A DNA stretch of 51,056 nucleotides from Bacillota bacterium (GTDB taxonomy: Bacteria; Bacillota; Clostridia; Peptostreptococcales; Acidaminobacteraceae): positions 1 through 51,056 of the forward strand of contig JAGXHV010000057.1 in the NCBI GenBank assembly GCA_024636005.1, written 5' to 3'. Below are positions 42,693-51,056 of the stretch, in pieces. The notes below the pieces were generated by a model. It saw only the letters and a list, made by a program, of their open reading frames with translations. It did not search any database and had not been told where the DNA came from. The translations under genes and the position numbers were made by a program. Position 1 is the stretch's first letter, and each line of letters starts with the position of its first letter.

Positions 42693-42707
42693 TTTCTATC
42701 CAAATTT

Positions 42708-42749
42708 TAACCATTCTTTGGTTGCGTATTAAGGTTAATATTTTATAAT
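42708..42749 (+). promoter_or_regulatory. Shared promoter block 2 upstream of the second DUF4342 gene
   Basis: TAACC (42708), then TTGGT and TATAAT (42744-42749) at the same distances as in block 1. ATTAAGGTT recurs from the direct repeats upstream. A second TATAAT follows at 42755. Confidence 0.6.
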
Positions 42750-42782
42750 CAAACTATAATAAAAATTAAAGGAGGCATTTAT

Positions 42783-43280
42783 ATGTCAGTAAGTTTAGAA
42801 AAAATCGATATGCTCATGGAAAGGGCTAACATAAGTTACAAAGAAGCTAAAGAGGCCCTTGAGCGACATGATGGAGATATGGTTGAGGCATTGATTGAAC
42901 TCGAAGCATCCAACAAAACAGCAAAACCAAAACTCCAATCCAAATCAGTGAAAGTACATGTTCAATCCAGAAAAGGCAATCCACACAAATCAGATACAGA
43001 TTTTTTTGAAGATATCAAAAAGTTTTTCGAAAAAATGCATAAGACAAGCTTTGTCATCGGCAAAAAAGGTCATCGAGTTCTTGACATCCCACTCACAATT
43101 GCAGGTCTAATCGTACTTTTCACAATGCCGGTTTCTCTGTTCCTTTTGATCCTTCCATATCTATTCGGATATAAAATCTTGATATTGGATCCAGATGGCA
43201 AGAAAATGAAGGTTGAAGACGCTTTTGATTTTGGCAATGCGCCAAAAGAAGAAAAAAAAGAAGAAGATCGAATGAGATAA
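42783..43280 (+). CDS. DUF4342-like protein with UBA-like N terminus (copy 2)
   Basis: 165 residues. UBA-like bundle (LEKIDMLMERANISYKEAKEALERHDGDMVEALIELE), a basic linker, then two hydrophobic segments near 105-130 (LDIPLTIAGLIVLFTMPVSLFL) and a C-terminal charged tail (EEKKEEDRMR). Closely similar to copy 1 in the first 40 residues and in the TM pair, so tandem duplication followed by divergence is likely. It has its own promoter block, an AAAGGAGG site, and a hairpin behind it that may part it from the response regulator gene. Confidence 0.8.
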   Translation: MSVSLEKIDMLMERANISYKEAKEALERHDGDMVEALIELEASNKTAKPKLQSKSVKVHVQSRKGNPHKSDTDFFEDIKKFFEKMHKTSFVIGKKGHRVLDIPLTIAGLIVLFTMPVSLFLLILPYLFGYKILILDPDGKKMKVEDAFDFGNAPKEEKKEEDRMR

Positions 43281-43299
43281 GAAATCTTTCACTCCCAAG

Positions 43300-43339
43300 A
43301 ACCCAGACGTCTGAGATATGACATTCAAACGTCTGGGTT
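43300..43339 (+). terminator. Perfect 11-bp hairpin between DUF4342 copy 2 and the response regulator
   Basis: AACCCAGACGT (43300-43310) pairs perfectly with ACGTCTGGGTT (43329-43339). Only a weak T-run follows (TGCTTTGC), so partial termination or an operator is possible. Confidence 0.5.
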
Positions 43340-43410
43340 TGCTTTGCATTCACACACACAAAATGCTATATTAAAATATATATGATATCGATTACAAATG
43401 GAGGTTCTAA

Positions 43411-44100
43411 ATGCAAAAGATCTTGGTTGTCGAGGATGATGTCAAAATTGCACGTTTTATTGAACTTGAACTCAAACATGAAGGATTTTCTGTTGATTCC
43501 GCCCACGATGGTAGGTCTGGACTCGAGAAGGCGCTTGAAGGCGAATACGATCTGGTCATTCTTGACATCATGCTACCAGGACTCAATGGTATGGAAGTCT
43601 GTAGACGTTTAAGGTTGAACTCAGACATTCCAGTCATCATGCTGACTGCAAAGGATGACACAATGGACAAAGTCATGGGACTTGATTTCGGTGCGGATGA
43701 TTATATGACCAAACCCTTCGCCATTGAGGAGTTACTGGCTAGGATCCGTAGAATATTTAGAAAAAATGCTTCACAACCACAAACACCAACCAATATTTTC
43801 ATTTCCGGAAGACTGAAAATCGACTACAATCAGTATACGGCTTCATATGATGGCAAGGCTGTTGAACTCACAAAAACCGAATTCGATTTGCTTCACTATC
43901 TCGCCGAAAACAGAAACATAGCCCTTTCCAGAGAACAAATTCTGGATAAGGTCTGGGGATATGATTATTTTGGTGAAACCAAAATTGTAGATGTCTACAT
44001 AAGGTATTTAAGAAGTAAAATAGATGATTGTTTCAGCACCAAATTCATTCACACAGTTAGAGGGGTAGGTTACTTATTCAAAGATGAAGATCATAAGTAA
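43411..44100 (+). CDS. OmpR/PhoB-family response regulator
   Basis: 229 residues. The receiver domain has D9-D10, phosphoacceptor D52 in LDIMLPG, T of MLTAKDD and K of YMTKPF. The winged-helix output domain spans about 130-225 (ELTKTEFDLLHYLAENRNIALSREQILDKVWGYD). The partner sensor kinase starts inside its last codons (17-base overlap). The direct repeats at 42096 may be its site. Confidence 0.95.
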   Translation: MQKILVVEDDVKIARFIELELKHEGFSVDSAHDGRSGLEKALEGEYDLVILDIMLPGLNGMEVCRRLRLNSDIPVIMLTAKDDTMDKVMGLDFGADDYMTKPFAIEELLARIRRIFRKNASQPQTPTNIFISGRLKIDYNQYTASYDGKAVELTKTEFDLLHYLAENRNIALSREQILDKVWGYDYFGETKIVDVYIRYLRSKIDDCFSTKFIHTVRGVGYLFKDEDHK

Positions 44101-45778
44101 AGACACGGAAGAAATTCAACAAATTGTTAAAACACCTCCCCCACGAAAAAGAAAAACCGGGGACGGTGACACCTCGGGGCGTTCTGTTGTAGAGCCTTCC
44201 ACGCCAAGTAAAACTGAACAGCGCAGGGCTCATCTTGAAAAAGAAAAACGTCGCCGAGAACAGATCAAACAAAAAAAATCGGCTCCCGTTCGTTCTGTTA
44301 AAGAAAGTCCTAAAAAGGAAGCCATTCAAAAACCAATACCAAAAGATAACGAACCCACTTATTTCGAATCCATGATTGAAAAGTTCGTTTCTTTGTTGCG
44401 CTTCAACATCACTTTCAAGTTGACACTGGGTTATACTCTCCGTTTGATTTTCTTGATTGTGTTCCTATTTGTTGTGGTATACGGATCGTTTTCATTCTAT
44501 TTATACTATAGCTCACAAAACGAAATGGATTCCAGTTATGCCTTTGTAAACAGTACATTGACTGAATCTGGAACATACGAAAACGCTGGTCTGGAACGTT
44601 ATTTGAATTCGGAAGTGTTGGAGTTTTATGTGTACGATCAGAATAAAGATCTTGTTTACTACAATACTGACACTCCACTCACTTATGCGGAAGCGACTCG
44701 ATTCTATGAATATGATTTCAGAGATTTTCCAAGGTTTCCTGATTTGATTAGATTTGGAACCTTCATCGATATTCAAACCGAACCCGTTTATTTCTCCATA
44801 CAAAAAAAGATGGACCCTCTTCAAAGCATCATTGAGTCCACTTTTCCAATTGGTTTCGTGCTCTGTTTTGTACTGATTATATCCTCAATCGCTTCAGCCT
44901 CCAAAATGGCAAACAAACACCTCAATCCGATTCACACCATGACAGAGCAAGTGAAGGATATGTCTGCCAACAACTTGAGTACCAGACTTAATGTGAGCGG
45001 TACCAAAGATGAACTCAAAGATCTGTCCCATACATTCAACAAAATGCTGGATGACATCCAGAAAAGTTATGAACGTGAAAAACAATTTGTTTCCGACGCT
45101 TCACACGAGCTAAGAACTCCAATTGCAGTGATTAAAGGGTATGCGGGGATGCTGAATCGATGGGGAAAAGATGATCCGGAAATACTTAACGAGAGTATTC
45201 AGGCTATTCTGGGAGAAACAGACAACATGCACAGCTTGGTCGAAAGTTTATTGTTCATCGCACGAAATGACAAAGGCACGCTTAAGATGGATATGGACAT
45301 GGACAAATTCAATCTATCAGAACTCATTTGTGAAATCGTCAAAGAAACAAAGATGATCGACTCACAGCACAAAATCATAGATGCCATTGAAGAAAACGTA
45401 CCTTTCTACGGCTCTATCGACAAATTGAAACAAGCGCTAAGAATCTTCGTTGACAACAGCATCAAATATACTCCTGATGACGGGGAAATCAACATAGTAC
45501 TCAGAACATCAGAAAAACACAATATCATTATCATTTCAGACAATGGTATTGGAATTTCCAAAGAAGATTTGCCACATATCTTCGACCGTTTCTATCGTGC
45601 GGACAAATCTAGGACAAAAATGAAAGAAAACCAGCACGGAGGTACTGGTTTGGGTCTATCCATAGCTAAAATCATCATTGAACAACATCGAGGACGGATC
45701 CAAGTGGAAAGCTCACTCAATGAAGGAACTAAATTCATACTTCTTATTCCAAAGCCCGAAGAGGCACCTCAGATGTAG
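44084..45778 (+). CDS. Sensor histidine kinase with long basic cytoplasmic N-terminal extension
   Basis: 564 residues. Residues 1-110 are Lys, Arg, Pro, Ser-rich and probably disordered (KTPPPRKRKTGDGD...). TM1 (about 117-142), an extracytoplasmic sensor of about 105 residues, TM2 (249-272), HAMP (273-325), H341 in SDASHELRTP, then the ATPase with N box DNSIKYTP, DNGIGI, FDRFYRAD and GGTGLGLSI. Most kinases of this class lack so long an N-terminal tail. The start ATG 44084 overlaps the regulator gene; no strong ribosome site, so coupling is likely. Its end overlaps the convergent gene by 35 bases. Confidence 0.93.
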   Translation: MKIISKDTEEIQQIVKTPPPRKRKTGDGDTSGRSVVEPSTPSKTEQRRAHLEKEKRRREQIKQKKSAPVRSVKESPKKEAIQKPIPKDNEPTYFESMIEKFVSLLRFNITFKLTLGYTLRLIFLIVFLFVVVYGSFSFYLYYSSQNEMDSSYAFVNSTLTESGTYENAGLERYLNSEVLEFYVYDQNKDLVYYNTDTPLTYAEATRFYEYDFRDFPRFPDLIRFGTFIDIQTEPVYFSIQKKMDPLQSIIESTFPIGFVLCFVLIISSIASASKMANKHLNPIHTMTEQVKDMSANNLSTRLNVSGTKDELKDLSHTFNKMLDDIQKSYEREKQFVSDASHELRTPIAVIKGYAGMLNRWGKDDPEILNESIQAILGETDNMHSLVESLLFIARNDKGTLKMDMDMDKFNLSELICEIVKETKMIDSQHKIIDAIEENVPFYGSIDKLKQALRIFVDNSIKYTPDDGEINIVLRTSEKHNIIIISDNGIGISKEDLPHIFDRFYRADKSRTKMKENQHGGTGLGLSIAKIIIEQHRGRIQVESSLNEGTKFILLIPKPEEAPQM

Positions 45779-46430
45779 AGAGCATATTTTCTATATCCAG
45801 CGGGGTGCCTTTTTGAATTGCAGCTTGAACGGCAAGGCCATATTTCAGACATTGATCAGTATATTCACCTTTATCAAATGCATAGATATATCCACACATG
45901 AATACACCTAAATCAAAAGCACTCCAGTCAGATGTGCCAACTTCGATTTTATAATATCTGTCGATACCGCCACGCTCAAAATAGTGTATCGATCCATCCT
46001 GTTTAAAATTCACACACATCTTGTTTACACTTTCATTGAATCGGCATGATGTATCCAGTCTAAATGTATGATCGCATTGATCGATAAATGCGGAATCTGA
46101 ATTTGAGTCAATGGCACACCAGACATCTCTGCCATAGACTTTTGCTAAATCCAGTGCAGGCAAAATTATCGCATTGGTCTTTACAATTATATTTTGATGC
46201 GTTTTCAATTCTTTTCCAAGTCTCTCCCAGTCAATCTGATCTGAAATCTCACCATAGGAAACTATACCATTCTCGTCCAACCATCTTTTTTGTTCTTCAA
46301 TCTCAGTTGCATCTTGAACAGTAAAATGAACAGTGACATCATAGCCCATCTGTTTGAGAATTAAGGCTTCAATATTCGTTTTTTCTTTTGGTTCCACAGA
46401 GGTCCCTCCGATGATCAACACATTTTTCAT
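45744..46430 (-). CDS. Degenerate PfkB/ribokinase-like protein
   Basis: 228 residues, shorter than PfkB kinases (about 300). N-terminal MKNVLIIGGTSVEP and a C-terminal stretch (DLGVFMCGYIYAFDKGEYTDQCLKYGLAVQAAIQKG) look like the PfkB GDAFxAGFxYGL...EEALRFANAAGA region. The GAGD catalytic Asp seems replaced by Gly (FDLG). The N-terminal substrate-binding half is much reduced. Kinase activity is therefore doubtful; sugar-binding or a regulatory role is possible. The call is from pattern memory and is weak. The gene ends within the sensor kinase coding region (convergent). ATG 46430 has GAAAGGAAC upstream. Confidence 0.45.
   Translation of the reverse strand: MKNVLIIGGTSVEPKEKTNIEALILKQMGYDVTVHFTVQDATEIEEQKRWLDENGIVSYGEISDQIDWERLGKELKTHQNIIVKTNAIILPALDLAKVYGRDVWCAIDSNSDSAFIDQCDHTFRLDTSCRFNESVNKMCVNFKQDGSIHYFERGGIDRYYKIEVGTSDWSAFDLGVFMCGYIYAFDKGEYTDQCLKYGLAVQAAIQKGTPLDIENMLSTSEVPLRALE
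45762..45814 (+). terminator. Terminator of the two-component operon
   Basis: AGGCACC (45762-45768) pairs with GGTGCCT (45804-45810), followed by four T residues. It overlaps the last codons of the kinase gene and lies within the convergent coding sequence. Confidence 0.55.
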
Positions 46431-46456
46431 AGCCGTTCCTTTCTCCAATGTTCAGT

Positions 46457-47101
46457 TTAGTTATTGTATGAAACAACTGTTAAAATAATGTTCACACTAT
46501 CGAAATCCTCATTAATGATCACTAAATCCATTGCTTTATCAATTTCTTTGGTGTTCATATGAATCAACATCATTTCAGATGATGAGATTGTCTCATTATC
46601 CAGAGCACATGTGCCATCATAAGAGTAGATTCCGATGGTAATCCATGAATGTTGCCCTGAAAGTCTTCTATCAAAAGCCTCCATGAACACTTGTGATAAC
46701 TTCTTGGGTTCATAGCGCATCAACCTTAAATGTTTAATCAAACCATGTGCGCCATCTTTAAACATCAAATTGAAATCTGTTGCCTTTCCGAAACAAGTCG
46801 TATCCCAATCTCCCCTAAAACCATGAGGTTGAAATGGTTTTAGTGTAATCTCAAATATTGACCTTAAATCATTGGAATGCTTCAATTTCATTTGCTTGTC
46901 CAGTGGCATAATCCATCGTTTGGTTCCACTTAAAACGGTGAACTTTGATGTTTCCTCTGTTACTGTAGCAGTACTAACGCGCCAAATAAATTCGCGTTTT
47001 CCATAATCTCCATTTTCAGGATAAAGATAAATCTCTTTACTTTCTCCTGAAGCCCAAAGTGTTTTATTTTGCATTTGTTCGGAAATTTTCTGTAATCTCA
47101 T
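46457..47101 (-). CDS. HutD/Ves-family protein
   Basis: 214 residues. The pattern LWASGESKEIYLYPEN..REFIWRVSTATV, then SGTKRWIMPLDKQMKL and ATDFNLMFK, is the HutD/Ves (DUF886) cupin-like family, known beside histidine-utilisation genes (hutD) and as cold-induced Ves in E. coli. Function in these families is not settled; it may be a metabolite-binding regulator. ATG 47101 has GGAGG six bases upstream. It sits between the cysQ-like and the PfkB-like genes, without any hut genes, in a likely operon with addA and cysQ. Confidence 0.8.
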   Translation of the reverse strand: MRLQKISEQMQNKTLWASGESKEIYLYPENGDYGKREFIWRVSTATVTEETSKFTVLSGTKRWIMPLDKQMKLKHSNDLRSIFEITLKPFQPHGFRGDWDTTCFGKATDFNLMFKDGAHGLIKHLRLMRYEPKKLSQVFMEAFDRRLSGQHSWITIGIYSYDGTCALDNETISSSEMMLIHMNTKEIDKAMDLVIINEDFDSVNIILTVVSYNN

Positions 47102-47121
47102 CACTTCCTCCAGGCCTTTAG

Positions 47122-47913
47122 TCAAATCTTGTTTAAATCCACTCTGTTGTTCCGATTGTTGAGAATATAAAATCCTTTGTTGAGTTTGTCATGCTCCATA
47201 TAATCAATATCACAATCATCCAATCGCTTAAGAACCCCACCGGCTTCCTTAACAATGCATTCCATAGCGCAAGTATCCCATTTCATGGACAATCCAAAAT
47301 TGTAATAGACATCATAAGAACCTTCAGCAATCAAGCAACCTTTTATCGAACTCCCCATTTCAGTGACACTGAGGATGACATCCGCGTTGTGGCTGAGAAA
47401 CTTCTGTGTTCTTTTCGAAGGATGTGACCGACTGATCAACAAATGATAGGGTTTTATACGTTTTGAAACATGTAATTCAATTGCCTTGTGATCAGAAAAA
47501 GTTTTTTTGTATGCGCCCTCACCGTTAACAGCATAGTAGATTGTTTGCTTGACTGGGAGATAGACAACACCCAGAACAACCTTACCTCCTATGATCAATG
47601 CTATATTGACCGCGAACTCGCCATTTTTTTTGACGAATTCCTTCGTGCCATCCAAAGGGTCGATGACCCAAAAGCGTCTTTTGTCAAATCGGCTTTCGTC
47701 ATCATCCATTTCTTCGGACAGCATGCCGTCCTCTGGAAAATTACTTGCCAAATGCTTTATGATTATTGTGTTTGATGCGATATCAGCGTCAGTGACTGGA
47801 GAGGTATCGTCCTTATAGCATACTGTAAAGTCCTCGTTGTAAATCTCCATGATTTTCTCACCTGCTGCATATGCTGCATCCATTGCACACGACAGTTCTT
47901 TTTCAAACATCAT
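47122..47913 (-). CDS. cysQ: 3'(2'),5'-bisphosphate nucleotidase, CysQ-like
   Basis: 263 residues. Inositol-phosphatase superfamily: SPVTDADIASN, the metal motif DPLDGTKEF (with E in LSEEMDDDE), and GSSIKGCLIAEGSYDVYYNFGLSMKWDTCAMECIVKEAGG, which gives the second Asp. Dephosphorylates 3'-phosphoadenosine-5'-phosphate (PAP) to AMP in relatives. The ATG overlaps the addA stop (ATGA). Position is consistent with operon transcription. Confidence 0.9.
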   Translation of the reverse strand: MMFEKELSCAMDAAYAAGEKIMEIYNEDFTVCYKDDTSPVTDADIASNTIIIKHLASNFPEDGMLSEEMDDDESRFDKRRFWVIDPLDGTKEFVKKNGEFAVNIALIIGGKVVLGVVYLPVKQTIYYAVNGEGAYKKTFSDHKAIELHVSKRIKPYHLLISRSHPSKRTQKFLSHNADVILSVTEMGSSIKGCLIAEGSYDVYYNFGLSMKWDTCAMECIVKEAGGVLKRLDDCDIDYMEHDKLNKGFYILNNRNNRVDLNKI

Positions 47914-50900
47914 AACGACCTCAATTTCTGGAATGTAAAGAATTGATCCACGTCAAAATAGTATAGATGCATTTCTTTGACTGGTTTATTGGATAGTGTT
48001 TCAATTGCTTTTTTATAGTACTGAAGTTGTATTCCATATCGATCTGACAATTCCGATAACGATTTGTTGCCAACGTAATCGGTTTTATAGTCGACGAGTA
48101 CAAATCCATCTTCTTCTTCAAAATACAAGTCGATGACGCCTTGCACAAGTTGCTCGTCGTCCATCAAAACAAACGGTCTTTCTTTGTGGATATTAACACT
48201 TCGCCTTAATCTTATACCCATTTCAGTATTAAGAAAAGAAAGAATTTTGATTGAAGACAAATGTTTTATTTCTTTTTCCGATAAAATATTTGAAGACCTC
48301 AATTTTTCTATAACTCTTTCAATGCTGTCAAGGCTATGTTCCACTCTAAGATCAATGCGTTCAAGTACTTTGTGCATTGCAGTCCCTTTTTCCATTGAAG
48401 TGAGTGGTTGTTCCGATTTTAGGAACTCGGGCATAGCTGATAATTCTGGTGCAGTGTAAACAGAATCGTCCATCGCTTTTTTCTTCTCTGAGACCGAGAC
48501 CTTGAGTGGCTTGAAATTCTTGTCAATTTGAGGCAATTCATAGGACAATCTCTTCTCAATGGCCTCATCGACAGTTATTGTCCCTGGAAGAGCTTCGTTG
48601 ATATTCTCCCAAAATTCGTACCTTGTTCTTTGATCATGCTCAATCTTTCGCTCTGTCTTAACGAGATTTGATTCAGAAATCGCATTGATCGAGACGGCTC
48701 CACTTTTAATCATGGCTGGCATAATCCAATCGATAAAGCCACCTGATGAATAAAGACTGTAATAATTGATTTCTCTTTCCCAGGCACTTGATTTGCTGTT
48801 GAGATCATTCACGGTGGCAAAGAGTATCATTCTATCAACCGCTCTCGTAAGTCCCACATAAAGCACACGCATCTCCTCTGACAATGTCTCTCTTTTCATT
48901 TCTTCCTTCAAAACAAATTGAGGCAATGATTTGGATTTGACCCTTAGATCCAATTCAACGTGTGAAAGCCCCACGCCTAGATTCTTATGCAAAATTAAAT
49001 CTCCGTACGTATCCATCATATTGAATTTTCTCCCAAGTCCACTGATAATGACTATAGGAAATTCAAGTCCTTTGGATTTGTGGATGCTCATGAGTCTCAC
49101 AACATCCTCTTCCTCACCTATACTGCTTGCCACACCCATATCACCACTGGTAGATGTCATTTGTTCAATAAATGCTATGAAGTGAGACAAAGTGAATAAT
49201 TTTGAATTTTTCAGATCCGTCGCACGATCCACCAAAAGTTTGAGATTGGCTTGTCTTGCTACTCCGCCGGGCATTGCTATGACATAGTTATAATACCCGG
49301 ATGTTTGCATCACGTCCCATATCAGTTCATCCAGTGGTAGGTAGCGTGTTTTTTCACGCCATTCCTCCAATTCACCCCAGAATTTTTCAAGTCTCTTTTT
49401 AGCAGGAAACTCAATGCTTGAATCTTCGATCATCGCCCTACATTTGTAATAGTAGAACTGGACCCCTGGAGTCAGAATTCTAAGCTGTGCAATCTGTTCC
49501 ACATCGAGTCCGACAACCGGTGATCTCAATACCGTCAACAACGGCAGATCTTGCAGAGGATTATCTATGATTTTCAAAAGTTCTACCAGCATCTTAATTT
49601 CTAGTGCATCAAAATATCCGGTCTGGCTATCCGCATAAAGCGGTACACCCTCCTCCATGAAAACATGCTCAAAGGTCGGCGTCCATGATTTTGAACTCCT
49701 GAGGAGTATTACTATGTCCTTGTATTGACAGCTTCTTGACAGCTTCTCTTTTGGAAAATAGACTGTTGTTCCGATTAAAGACTTGATTTTACCCGCAATC
49801 GCTCTTGCTTCAAGTTCATCCGTTCTCAGTTCTGTTTCAGCATCATCCTGAGGCTCGTCATCCAATGGTTTTTTTGACAGTATGTTCACTTCCACGTAGG
49901 GTCCACTTGTTTTTTCGAAATGCATCTTACCGTACAATTTCGCAGTATGATCGTAAGCCACGTCTCCCAATTTTTCAGACATGATTAGTTCAAATACATT
50001 GTTGACCTGCTCGAGAATATCCGTTCTAGTTCTGAAGTTGTTTTTTAGGTCAATTCGAATGAACTGCTCGGACTGCTCATGACTCAATTTCTTATTAAGA
50101 TTGTCAATGGCTTCATGGACATCAACACTATCATCAATCAATTCATCAAAATGTGTATAGGTTTTATATTTCTCAATGAAAAGTTCAGGATCCGCTAACC
50201 GAAATTTATAGATGCTCTGTTTCACATCGCCGACCATAAACAAATTGTTTTTTCGCATTATTCTTTTGACGATGGTTTCTTGTATCCCACTGGAATCCTG
50301 ATACTCATCAACAAAGATAAAATCGAGTTTATCTCTGTATACCTCACAGATGCGTGGATCCTCGAGGATTTTTATCGCAAAATGTTCGAGATCGTTGAAG
50401 TCCATGAGATTCTTTGAACGTTTGAGCTGGCTGAATCGCTCCTCAAACGCCAACGTCAAACGACACAATTCTTTTAACATTTCGGAAAGTGCCGGCATTT
50501 CAGAGTTATAACGGTCCACATCCTTATAGTCGAAGAATTTTTTGATGCCTTCAAAGATTTGTTTTTTCACCATTTTATCTCTGATCACATCTTTGACTTC
50601 CATAATCAAGGACTCATCATAAAGCTCTTTTTCATTCTTCCTGATGGAAGCTATCCGATCGAACTTTGCACCTGCCATAGTCAATTCAAGAGCTTTTAGA
50701 CCAATTTGAGCACTCTCAGCGAGTCGTTCGAACAACTGGATATCTGAAGCGAAAGTTGGAATATACGGCTCCGGACCACCTGGTTCAAGACATAGATCCG
50801 ATGCTCGTTGAAGAAGCTGGATTGCACCTTCAATTTTATCTGACATCTGTTCGAGTAGAATTTTTTCCCATAGCGCCCTTAATGGGTGATCTGGATCGGA

Positions 50901-51056
50901 GTAAGCTTCCATTTGATATTCCAGCCACTGGACAGGATAAGGCTGACTCAATATAAAACTATAAAGTTGCTTGATCATCAATCTCAATTTTTCATCATTT
51001 CGATTTCCTGAAAAGGCTTCAACCAGATCTTCATACGCTTGTGTGGGCTTCTCATA
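47910..51056 (-). CDS. addA: ATP-dependent helicase/nuclease subunit A, 5' end outside window
   Basis: The frame is open to the right edge, giving 1,048 C-terminal residues. The first ~200 codons (with Walker A) are not in the window. Helicase motifs are LDFIFVDEYQDSSGIQETIV (II), LFMVGDVKQSIYKFRLADP (III), LMSIHKSKGLEFPIVII (V) and EMRVLYVGLTRAVDRM (VI), all of UvrD/AddA type. The C-terminal RecB-like nuclease motif is FVLVDYKTDYVG, after a GTAMHKVLE box. AddAB repairs double-strand breaks. The gene is last seen upstream of cysQ, overlapping it by 4 bases. Confidence 0.95.
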   Translation of the reverse strand, partial: YEKPTQAYEDLVEAFSGNRNDEKLRLMIKQLYSFILSQPYPVQWLEYQMEAYSDPDHPLRALWEKILLEQMSDKIEGAIQLLQRASDLCLEPGGPEPYIPTFASDIQLFERLAESAQIGLKALELTMAGAKFDRIASIRKNEKELYDESLIMEVKDVIRDKMVKKQIFEGIKKFFDYKDVDRYNSEMPALSEMLKELCRLTLAFEERFSQLKRSKNLMDFNDLEHFAIKILEDPRICEVYRDKLDFIFVDEYQDSSGIQETIVKRIMRKNNLFMVGDVKQSIYKFRLADPELFIEKYKTYTHFDELIDDSVDVHEAIDNLNKKLSHEQSEQFIRIDLKNNFRTRTDILEQVNNVFELIMSEKLGDVAYDHTAKLYGKMHFEKTSGPYVEVNILSKKPLDDEPQDDAETELRTDELEARAIAGKIKSLIGTTVYFPKEKLSRSCQYKDIVILLRSSKSWTPTFEHVFMEEGVPLYADSQTGYFDALEIKMLVELLKIIDNPLQDLPLLTVLRSPVVGLDVEQIAQLRILTPGVQFYYYKCRAMIEDSSIEFPAKKRLEKFWGELEEWREKTRYLPLDELIWDVMQTSGYYNYVIAMPGGVARQANLKLLVDRATDLKNSKLFTLSHFIAFIEQMTSTSGDMGVASSIGEEEDVVRLMSIHKSKGLEFPIVIISGLGRKFNMMDTYGDLILHKNLGVGLSHVELDLRVKSKSLPQFVLKEEMKRETLSEEMRVLYVGLTRAVDRMILFATVNDLNSKSSAWEREINYYSLYSSGGFIDWIMPAMIKSGAVSINAISESNLVKTERKIEHDQRTRYEFWENINEALPGTITVDEAIEKRLSYELPQIDKNFKPLKVSVSEKKKAMDDSVYTAPELSAMPEFLKSEQPLTSMEKGTAMHKVLERIDLRVEHSLDSIERVIEKLRSSNILSEKEIKHLSSIKILSFLNTEMGIRLRRSVNIHKERPFVLMDDEQLVQGVIDLYFEEEDGFVLVDYKTDYVGNKSLSELSDRYGIQLQYYKKAIETLSNKPVKEMHLYYFDVDQFFTFQKLRSL

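Noticed and set aside
1-51056. CRISPR array, prophage, insertion sequence with transposase, tRNA or rRNA genes
   Set aside because: No regularly spaced repeats, integrase or transposase reading frames, or RNA gene signatures were recognised.

Overview
The window (51,056 bases, AT-rich) looks like chromosome of a strictly anaerobic, Gram-positive Clostridia-type bacterium (Bacillota). The signs are a trimeric bifurcating-type [FeFe]-hydrogenase operon, class III (oxygen-sensitive) ribonucleotide reductase, strong AGGAGG-type ribosome binding sites, a sortase, MazEF, a Lon-like LonB protease and clostridial regulatory sites (Rex, LexA, NrdR, c-di-GMP-I riboswitch). The gene set recalls Fusibacter/Acidaminobacter-like lineages, but the genus is a guess. 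Most genes lie on the minus strand. No rRNA, tRNA, CRISPR or phage was seen.

Layout, low to high coordinate. 1-145: start of a DUF2520/Rossmann gene with a terminator-bearing leader. About 321-566: a MITE-like inverted-repeat element. 564-4286: a 52-aa CxxC protein, then an apparent operon of three TadE/TadG-type pseudopilin-like proteins and a Ser/Thr kinase, without the Tad export machinery. 4408-6237: typA. 6391-8146: a secreted transglutaminase-like protein behind a c-di-GMP-I riboswitch, and a sortase. 8226-12076: an operon of hydrogenase-associated regulatory proteins (two GHKL ATPases, two DRTGG proteins, a PHP protein, an [FeFe]-hydrogenase-like Fe-S protein, a two-TM peptide) behind a promoter with a Rex-like operator. 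12160-12789: tmk. 12894-17373: the hydrogenase operon (HydC-like, 2Fe-2S protein, HydB-like, HydA) behind a promoter bracketed by two Rex-like sites. 17595-24290: uvrB-uvrA-uvrC with a LexA box. 24409-28572: ftsE-ftsX-envC-like-ctpA and a small membrane protein. 28712-29284 (+): 5-formyl-THF cyclo-ligase. 29348-31783: LonB-like protease. 31906-37150: alr, mazE, mazF, a membrane protein, a WecG/TagA glycosyltransferase and an S1-domain protein, with acpS upstream. 37226-40027: nrdD-nrdG behind tandem NrdR boxes. 40180-40707 (+): small HD hydrolase. 40730-41881: MFS transporter. 42255-45778 (+): two DUF4342-like proteins and a two-component system. 45744-51056: addA (5' end outside the window), cysQ-like phosphatase, HutD/Ves protein and a degenerate PfkB-like protein.

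How parts work together: the hydrogenase operon and the adjacent accessory operon have Rex-like operators at the same place relative to their predicted transcription starts, so both probably answer to NADH/NAD+. The accessory proteins look like a redox- or H2-sensing partner-switching circuit; this is the best candidate for a poorly described system here. The second is the pair of DUF4342-like proteins plus two-component system, whose two DUF4342 genes share a precisely phased 42-bp promoter block. Functions of well-known families are assigned from motifs read in the translations; no database search was run.
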